A stretch of 9,793 nt of DNA, from NCBI GenBank assembly GCA_945949475.1, contig CAMFET010000020.1:1-9793 (forward strand). Direction: 5' to 3'. Made by a program: the position numbers and the translations under genes. The stretch is from an uncultured Phascolarctobacterium sp. Lineage in GTDB: Bacteria > Bacillota > Negativicutes > Acidaminococcales > Acidaminococcaceae. Positions 5,699 through 9,793 of the stretch are shown in pieces. A model generated the notes under the pieces. That model saw only the letters and a program-made list of their open reading frames with translations. It did not search any database and was not told where the DNA came from. The stretch's first letter is position 1. Each line of letters opens with the position of its first letter.

Positions 5699-6148
5699 AT
5701 GGCCTTAGAATTTAATAGAACAACTTTTTTAAAGGTGTACACTGGTGAGGACGTTCTCTATAATGATATCCCCTTGTACAAAGCAATTTTGCGGGAAGCA
5801 CGGCGCTTGGGGTTATCCGGTGGCACTGTGATGAAGGGTATCGAAGGTTATGCTGCGAAGCTGCGTGGCGTTGGGCGTGCAGTTAATACCTTTATTAGTG
5901 GCAATGCAAATTTGCCTGTGGTTGTAGAAATTGTTGACAAGCGGGAGAATATCGATAAAATCCTGCCGTGGCTGGAAAAGAATGCTACTCATGCCCTCGT
6001 GCTTGTGGAAGAGAGCACTTATATGGTAACTGATTACATGCGCGAAAGAGGCTATGTAGACCGCTTAATTGGTGGGCCACCTCGTAATCAAAAGGAAAAA
6101 GAGCAGGCTCAGCAAAATATTCAGCTGCAGCAACAGCAACAACAATAA
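5699..6148 (+). CDS. DUF190 family PII-like protein with polyglutamine tail
   Basis: This 149-residue protein is a DUF190 (PF02641) member. The family adopts a PII-like ferredoxin fold, is thought to be trimeric and regulatory, and is often encoded next to CrcB/Fluc fluoride channels. Family marks are visible: LKVYTGEDVLYNDIPLYKAI (about 11-30), the turn GLSGGTVMKGIEGYA (about 38-52), and LPVVVEIVDKRENIDKILP (about 72-90). The C-terminus departs from the family: after about residue 128 it becomes charged and then glutamine-rich, ending LQQQQQQ. The ribosome site GGGGGTGA (5687-5694) is suitably placed. It has its own promoter and terminator, so it is monocistronic. No fluoride channel gene is in the window. 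The ligand or partner is unknown. Confidence 0.87.
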   Translation: MALEFNRTTFLKVYTGEDVLYNDIPLYKAILREARRLGLSGGTVMKGIEGYAAKLRGVGRAVNTFISGNANLPVVVEIVDKRENIDKILPWLEKNATHALVLVEESTYMVTDYMRERGYVDRLIGGPPRNQKEKEQAQQNIQLQQQQQQ

Positions 6149-6180
6149 AGTTTATATTTTAGCCGTATACCGGAAAAAGA

Positions 6181-6219
6181 AAAAAGCCGCAGTCCAAAAA
6201 GCTTGAGCTGCGGTTTTTT
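6181..6219 (+). terminator. Terminator of the DUF190 gene
   Basis: A stem of AAAAAGCCGCAG (6181-6192) with CTGCGGTTTTTT (6208-6219) has one G-U pair, a 15-nt loop and a six-T tail. It lies 32 nt after the stop codon and ends 23 nt before the next start. Confidence 0.85.
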
Positions 6220-6242
6220 ATGGCGCGTGAAAGGAGCAAAGA

Positions 6243-6752
6243 ATGAGCGAAGCAAAGCATGAAAACATTGATGAAGTAAAGATTGGAGAAATTATTGATG
6301 ACCGTATGCGGGAGGAGGAAGCCGAATCTTTGTGCCGCTGGGCCGCTGCCCGTGCTGGTGTTATTGTGGTAGCACCCTTATTGGGTACTATGAGCTTGGT
6401 AGCTAACGAAATCTATTTGATTATTAAATTAGGCAAGGTATACGGAGAAGAGATTTCGGAGCAAGCTGCTGTGAGCGTTTTAGGTAGCTTGGGCGCATAT
6501 TTCGTGGGCAGCACCTTGACTACGCTGATTCCTTTTCCGCCCATGCAGATTCCGGTGGCAGTGGGTACTACCTATGCCCTTGGCCGCGTAGTAACTGAAT
6601 GGCTGAAGGCGGGCAAGCCTAAGGATATGACTCCCTTTAAAAAGGTTTACGATGATGCCATGAGTATGGCTAAGAAAAATATTGATATTTTTAAGGATAA
6701 TCCTAAAAAGGATGAGCCCTTGGGAGATGAAAAGCACCATTACGAAATTTAG
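6243..6752 (+). CDS. DUF697-type membrane protein, stand-alone
   Basis: This 169-residue protein matches the look of the DUF697 (YcjF-like) domain. A helix WAAARAGVIVVAPLLGTMSLV (about 33-53) is followed by the amphipathic IYLIIKLGKVYGEEI (about 57-71), a hydrophobic LGSLGAYFVGSTLTTLIPFPP (about 80-100), and the terminal ATYALGR-like element TTYALGRVVTEWLKAG (109-124). Charged tails flank the domain. DUF697 is usually fused to or beside a small GTPase; here there is none. The protein is probably associated with the cytoplasmic membrane through its two hydrophobic stretches. The ribosome site is AAAGGAG (6230-6236), 6 nt before ATG. No separate promoter is obvious after the preceding terminator, so expression could come from the 6149-6242 gap or from read-through. 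The gene ends 40 nt before the flavoprotein start and is likely co-transcribed with it. Confidence 0.75.
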   Translation: MSEAKHENIDEVKIGEIIDDRMREEEAESLCRWAAARAGVIVVAPLLGTMSLVANEIYLIIKLGKVYGEEISEQAAVSVLGSLGAYFVGSTLTTLIPFPPMQIPVAVGTTYALGRVVTEWLKAGKPKDMTPFKKVYDDAMSMAKKNIDIFKDNPKKDEPLGDEKHHYEI

Positions 6753-6758
6753 CAAAAA

Positions 6759-6774
6759 CTAGCAAAGCTGCTAG
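6759..6774 (+). repeat. Short inverted repeat between the DUF697 and flavoprotein genes
   Basis: CTAGCA (6759-6764) and TGCTAG (6769-6774) form a 6-bp hairpin with a 4-nt loop, just before the AGGAGG ribosome site of the next gene. There is no T run, so it is not a terminator. It may only affect mRNA stability or translation. Confidence 0.4.
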
Positions 6775-6792
6775 CGAATTAGGAGGATGATT

Positions 6793-8175
6793 ATGTACGA
6801 TGTAGCCATTATTGGTGGTGGACCGGCAGCGATTTTTGCAGCCTATGAATTTGTAATGAAATATCCCAAGCTGAAGCTGGTGATGCTTGAGGCTGGCAAT
6901 GCTATTGATAAGCGTTTTTGTCCCTTGGCCGCAAAAAAAGTGGATCATTGCATCAACTGCAAGCCCTGCAGTATCATGCGCGGCTTTGGTGGTGCAGGTG
7001 CTTTTTCGGATGGCAAGTATAATTTCACTACTGAATTTGGGGGCTGGTTGAATGAGTATCTGCCGGAGGAAAAGGTGATTGAGCTTATTGACTATGTGGA
7101 TGAGCTCAACTGTCGCCATGGTGCTCCTGGGGAGTACTTCACTACCAAGAATAGTGATATCGGACGTAAAGCATTGCGTTATGATTTGCATTTGCTCAAT
7201 GCCAAGGTGCGCCATTTAGGTACTGAGAATAATCTGGTGATTATGGAGAATATCTATAAATTTCTGCAGGAAAAAATGGCAATCCGTTGCAATACTTTAG
7301 TGGAATCCATCGTCAAGGAGGAAGATGGTAGCTTTAGTCTGCAGCTTGCTGGTGGTGAAGCAGTGCAATGTAAATATTTAATTGCTGCTCCCGGACGTGC
7401 CGGTGCTGAGTGGTATACGGAAGAATGCCGTAAGCTAGGGCTTTCTTTTATCAATAATCAGGTGGATATCGGTGTGCGGGTGGAGGTGCCTGCGGATGTG
7501 TTCAAGCATATCACTGATGAGGTTTATGAGGCCAAAATTTTGTATCGCACCCAAACCTATAATGATATGGTGCGTACCTTCTGTATGAACCCTTATGGCT
7601 ATGTAGTGGCCGAAAATACGGATGGTATCATTACTGTTAATGGTCATAGCTATCGCGATCCCAAGCTGCACAGTAAAAACACTAATTTTGCTTTGCTCGT
7701 GAGCAGCAAATTTACCGAGCCTTTTCATGAGCCGCTGCAATATGGCAAGCGCATTGCCTCCTTCTCCAATATGCTGGGCGGTGGCGTTTTAGTGCAGCGC
7801 TTTGGCGATTTGGTAAAGGGGCGGCGCACCAATGAAAAGCGTCTTTTGAAGAGCTTTACTAAGCCTACTCTCTCCGCCACTCCGGGAGATTTAAGCTTAG
7901 TCTTGCCTAAACGCCAGTTAGATGATATTATTGAAATGATATATGCTCTGGACAAGATTGCTCCTGGTATGGCTAATGCTGATACCCTACTGTATGGCGT
8001 GGAGGTTAAGTTCTACAGTGCGCGGCTCGAGCTGGACGGCAATTTGGAAACTAAGATTCCCAATATGTTTGCCATCGGTGATGGTGCTGGCATTACGAGA
8101 GGCCTTTCTCAAGCTAGCGCTAGCGGTGTGTGGGTAGCCCGAGTAATCGGTGAGCGTATAAAAGAAAAAGCATAA
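6793..8175 (+). CDS. FAD-dependent dehydrogenase of the COG2509 type
   Basis: This 460-residue flavoprotein starts with a Rossmann dinucleotide-binding motif (VAIIGGGPAAIFAAYE, 4-19) and the ribose-binding acid at the end of the second strand (Glu33). Next is a cysteine cluster Cys43-X9-Cys53-X2-Cys56-X2-Cys59, then GFGGAGAFSDGKYN (64-77), the hallmark of the uncharacterised FAD-dependent dehydrogenases of COG2509. A second FAD motif, MFAIGDGAGITRGLSQAS, begins near residue 425. I chose the ATG at 6793 because AGGAGG (6781-6786) is 6 nt upstream; the in-frame ATG at 6787 touches that site and would be too close. It lies 40 nt after the DUF697 gene and 24 nt before a small membrane-protein gene. 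The substrate is unknown. The cysteines could ligate an iron-sulfur cluster or zinc, which is inference. Confidence 0.87.
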   Translation: MYDVAIIGGGPAAIFAAYEFVMKYPKLKLVMLEAGNAIDKRFCPLAAKKVDHCINCKPCSIMRGFGGAGAFSDGKYNFTTEFGGWLNEYLPEEKVIELIDYVDELNCRHGAPGEYFTTKNSDIGRKALRYDLHLLNAKVRHLGTENNLVIMENIYKFLQEKMAIRCNTLVESIVKEEDGSFSLQLAGGEAVQCKYLIAAPGRAGAEWYTEECRKLGLSFINNQVDIGVRVEVPADVFKHITDEVYEAKILYRTQTYNDMVRTFCMNPYGYVVAENTDGIITVNGHSYRDPKLHSKNTNFALLVSSKFTEPFHEPLQYGKRIASFSNMLGGGVLVQRFGDLVKGRRTNEKRLLKSFTKPTLSATPGDLSLVLPKRQLDDIIEMIYALDKIAPGMANADTLLYGVEVKFYSARLELDGNLETKIPNMFAIGDGAGITRGLSQASASGVWVARVIGERIKEKA

Positions 8176-8199
8176 GAAATGTAGGAAGGTGTTTCAGTA

Positions 8200-8586
8200 G
8201 TGAATTTTGAGTTTTTTGCTTTTCTAGTATTCATGTCCTTTGTGTCCTTTGCTATTGCTTTTTTGGCATATGCCATGGTAGTGCGTTTTATGGGCAAGGA
8301 AGGTTTTTTGTCCCGCATCAGCCAGATTATTTTGGTTCCTGCGTGCGTAGTATTTTTTGATTTTATCTGCATTGCCGCTCCCAGCGGTTATCGCTATCTA
8401 ATCGGTGGCATTCCCTTGCTCGGCGTAGCAGGTTTAGCCCTGTATTATCGTTTTGTCAAGGGCGAGGATTTTGCTAATCCTCAAAAGACTCCTACCGAGC
8501 TGGCTCAGCAGGCGGCTGAGCCGAAAAAGTTCAGCAAGAAATCTGCTCGTATTCACGCATCTAGAAAAAAACGTGGTCGCGAATAA
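8200..8586 (+). CDS. Small three-helix membrane protein, family not recognised
   Basis: I do not recognise this 128-residue protein. It starts with GTG at 8200, preceded by AGGAAGGTG (8183-8191) at a workable distance, 24 nt after the flavoprotein stop. Three hydrophobic segments are visible at about residues 4-28, 39-59 and 66-85. A cytoplasmic tail of about 40 residues follows; its last 20 are strongly basic (KKFSKKSAR, SRKKRGRE). The basic tail and small size would suit a membrane protein that binds nucleic acid, ribosomes or acidic lipids, but there is no direct evidence. Spacing suggests co-transcription with the flavoprotein. I see no clear terminator after it. Confidence 0.75.
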   Translation: MNFEFFAFLVFMSFVSFAIAFLAYAMVVRFMGKEGFLSRISQIILVPACVVFFDFICIAAPSGYRYLIGGIPLLGVAGLALYYRFVKGEDFANPQKTPTELAQQAAEPKKFSKKSARIHASRKKRGRE

Positions 8587-8700
8587 TCTTACTTAACTTT
8601 AGTTTTTAGGCAGGAATATTAGAAATAAAAAACGAATATATATAGTAACAAAAGCAAAATTGCAACAGGTGTTGCTCAGTTATATATGGAGGTGTTTTAT
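8587..8700 (+). promoter_or_regulatory. AT-rich leader before the tandem stress-protein genes
   Basis: This gap should hold the promoter of the stress-protein pair. The only candidate I see is weak: TTAACT (8593-8598), an 18-bp spacer and TATTAG (8617-8622). An inverted repeat GCAACA/TGTTGC (8662-8667 and 8670-8675) lies 12 nt before the GGAGGTG ribosome site and could be an operator or a small mRNA hairpin. No terminator for the preceding gene is visible, so read-through from upstream is possible. Confidence 0.35.
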
Positions 8701-9138
8701 ATGTTTAAAAAAATTCTTGTTCCTGTAGATGGCAGCGAAGGTTCTTGGAGAGCGTTGAATACCGCTGTTGAGTTAGGTAAAAAGTTTGAGAGTGATTTGT
8801 TGGTTGTCAATGTAATCCAGCCGTATAATAATGCAGCACTTTTGGCTATTCCTTTGGATCATGCCACTGTAACTCAGGGAAATAATGAGCTGGAGAAGAT
8901 TGGTGACAAGGTTTTGGAGCTTGCCGAGGAAAGATTATCCGATTATCCTCATAAAACTGAATTTAGTTTAGAGATTGGCCATCCCTCCGAGCGCATTATT
9001 GCGCTTGCTAAAAAGGCTAATGCAGATGCTATTGTGATTGGCAGCCGTGGCTTATCCGGTATTGCTGAATTCTTCTTGGGCAGCGTTAGCTCCAAGGTTT
9101 CTCAATATGCAACTGTTCCTGTACTGATTGTGAAATAA
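8701..9138 (+). CDS. Universal stress protein (UspA family), ATP-binding type
   Basis: This is a 145-residue single Usp domain, a cytosolic nucleotide-binding protein that usually acts as a dimer under stress or energy limitation. It begins KILVPVDGSEGSWRAL and ends VPVLIVK, both classic for the family. The ATP-binding loop G-X2-G-X9-G-S is intact: Gly114, Gly117, Gly127, Ser128, with SRGLSG between. This places it with the ATP-binding (MJ0577-like) members. Start choice: ATG 8701 follows GGAGGTG (8688-8694) by 6 nt; an in-frame ATG at 8686 overlaps the ribosome site and is unlikely. A second, diverged Usp gene begins one base after its stop, and PFOR follows downstream. Confidence 0.95.
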   Translation: MFKKILVPVDGSEGSWRALNTAVELGKKFESDLLVVNVIQPYNNAALLAIPLDHATVTQGNNELEKIGDKVLELAEERLSDYPHKTEFSLEIGHPSERIIALAKKANADAIVIGSRGLSGIAEFFLGSVSSKVSQYATVPVLIVK

Positions 9139-9139
9139 A

Positions 9140-9556
9140 ATGCTGCGCCGTATCCTGGTACCAATTGATGGTACAGAAAGTTCTTGGCGAGCTTTGGAAT
9201 ATGGGTGTGAGCTAGTGCGGCTGAGTGGTGGCAGTCTTGTTGTTATGACTGTGGCTAAAGGACATCAGGCCGAGCCGGTTTTGGCGGTGGAGGGTGAATC
9301 GCTCTTCGCTCATATCGGTAACGAGGTGCTGGATTCGGCCAATGCTATGCTGGCAGGCAAGGGTATTGATTGTACTTATTTGCTAGAAAATGGTGGCAAC
9401 GTGGCTGCTAATATTTTACAAACAGTGGATAATGAAGGCTGTGATGGCATTGTGCTTGGTAGCCGTGGCTTGGGTGTGCTAGAGGGTATCCTGCGTAGCA
9501 GCGTAAGCAAGCTGGTGCTGGAAAATGCCAACGTACCCGTAACAATTGTTGAATAA
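9140..9556 (+). CDS. Second universal stress protein with altered nucleotide loop
   Basis: This is a 138-residue Usp-domain protein, diverged from its upstream neighbour but with the same frame elements: RILVPIDGTESSWRAL at the start and VPVTIVE at the end. The nucleotide loop reads G107-SR-G110 followed by nine residues and then Ser120-Ser121, so the third glycine of G-X2-G-X9-G-(S/T) is replaced by serine. It may still bind ATP or may be a non-binding partner; this cannot be decided by eye. The start codon is one base after the previous stop (TAA-A-ATG), and no Shine-Dalgarno sequence precedes it. Its translation therefore probably depends on re-initiation by ribosomes finishing the first gene. 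The two proteins could form a heterodimer (inference). Confidence 0.92.
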   Translation: MLRRILVPIDGTESSWRALEYGCELVRLSGGSLVVMTVAKGHQAEPVLAVEGESLFAHIGNEVLDSANAMLAGKGIDCTYLLENGGNVAANILQTVDNEGCDGIVLGSRGLGVLEGILRSSVSKLVLENANVPVTIVE

Positions 9557-9561
9557 GCTGT

Positions 9562-9598
9562 ACAAGGAGGTGCCGTGGAAATGGTATCTCCTTGTTTT
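9562..9598 (+). terminator. Terminator of the stress-protein operon
   Basis: A 13-bp stem (9562-9574 with 9583-9595) with two G-U pairs and an 8-nt loop is followed by TTT. It lies 5 nt after the stop codon and separates the stress genes from the PFOR promoter. The left arm contains AAGGAGGTG, which resembles a ribosome site but is explained by the stem. Confidence 0.85.
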
Positions 9599-9650
9599 GT
9601 TCATATTTGTAAAAATTATGTATACATTGTCATTTCGGAGTGGTTTTGAT

Positions 9651-9679
9651 TTTACAAAAGAGTGCAGATAGTGTATACT
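9651..9679 (+). promoter_or_regulatory. Promoter of the PFOR gene
   Basis: TTTACA (9651-9656), an exact 17-bp spacer and TATACT (9674-9679) make the best -35/-10 pair in the window. Transcription would start near 9686, giving a leader of about 78 nt. A strong promoter fits a central anaerobic enzyme. Confidence 0.8.
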
Positions 9680-9689
9680 AAATTTGCTG

Positions 9690-9705
9690 GTAGGAGAAAT
9701 CCTGC
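9690..9705 (+). other. GAAA-capped hairpin at the start of the PFOR leader
   Basis: GTAGGA (9690-9695) and TCCTGC (9700-9705) form a 6-bp stem with one G-U pair, closed by a GAAA tetraloop, a GNRA loop of high stability. It lies only a few bases from the predicted transcription start, where such hairpins can protect mRNA from 5' decay. Confidence 0.5.
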
Positions 9706-9763
9706 TTTGAAATCAGTTCAACTTTTTATTATCTTTATCATTATAGAAAGAAGGGTAAAATCA

Positions 9764-9793
9764 ATGGCAAAAATGAAAACCATGGATGGCAAC
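9764..9793 (+). CDS. nifJ: Pyruvate:ferredoxin oxidoreductase, first 10 codons (3' end outside window)
   Basis: Only the first ten residues are present, MAKMKTMDGN. The pattern M-x-K-M-K-T-M-D-G-N is the characteristic start of single-chain pyruvate:ferredoxin (flavodoxin) oxidoreductases, which convert pyruvate, CoA and oxidised ferredoxin to acetyl-CoA, CO2 and reduced ferredoxin in anaerobes. A purine-rich ribosome site (AAAGAAGGG, 9747-9755) lies 8 nt upstream, and a strong promoter is at 9651-9679. The call rests on the N-terminal signature and promoter strength only; the cofactor domains lie beyond the window. Confidence 0.72.
   Translation, partial: MAKMKTMDGN

Noticed and set aside
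6703..7215. Minus-strand open frame of 170 codons opposite the flavoprotein gene
   Set aside because: It is antisense to the highly conserved FAD and cysteine motifs, and no ribosome site or known motif supports it.
9581..9649. A 22-codon ORF (ATG 9581 to TGA 9649) with AAGGAGGTG at a good distance upstream
   Set aside because: The ribosome-like sequence is the left arm of the stress-operon terminator stem, and the ATG sits at the end of its loop and start of its right arm. The peptide has no recognisable features, so the terminator explains the signal better.

Overview
The window looks like chromosomal DNA of a low-to-moderate-GC anaerobic Firmicute. The short AGGAGG-type ribosome sites, the clostridial-style FtsH, the ComG/GspF-type pseudopilin operon and the first codons of a pyruvate:ferredoxin oxidoreductase (PFOR) all fit. 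A Negativicutes-type host (for example an Acidaminococcales relative) is my best guess, but it is an inference from protein style and not something the sequence proves. I see no insertion sequence, phage gene, CRISPR array, tRNA or rRNA.

Layout. (1) 1-1137: the 3' part of ftsH, closed by a strong terminator. (2) 1312-4966: a tight six-gene operon for a type IV pilus / type II secretion / competence-like pseudopilus. It encodes a GspF/PilC/ComGB-like platform protein, a GspG/ComGC-like major pseudopilin, three small minor pseudopilins that become progressively less canonical, and a 301-residue protein with a PilX-like N-terminus and a bactofilin-like beta-helical C-terminus. The genes overlap, three times by exactly 14 nt. 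No assembly ATPase or prepilin peptidase is present here, so these must come from elsewhere. (3) 4986-5061: two hairpin terminators between convergent transcription units. (4) 5101-6148: a divergent pair, a minus-strand FlK-type hotdog thioesterase and a plus-strand DUF190 (PII-like) protein with a polyglutamine tail, each with a good extended -10 promoter in the shared intergenic region. (5) 6243-8586: a DUF697 membrane protein, a COG2509-type FAD-dependent dehydrogenase with a four-cysteine cluster, and a small unrecognised membrane protein, all in one direction. (6) 8701-9556: two tandem universal stress proteins separated by one base, ending in a terminator. (7) 9651-9793: a strong promoter, a leader with a GAAA-capped hairpin and the first ten codons of PFOR (nifJ/por).

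Most of the window is housekeeping or conserved-hypothetical material. The parts most worth a second look are the pseudopilin operon, with its missing motor, unusual prepilin sites and beta-helix-tipped last component; the FlK-like thioesterase facing a DUF190 gene, two families that each have a literature link to fluorine metabolism; and the cysteine cluster of the COG2509 flavoprotein. I did not find a clearly new multi-gene defence or mobile system.
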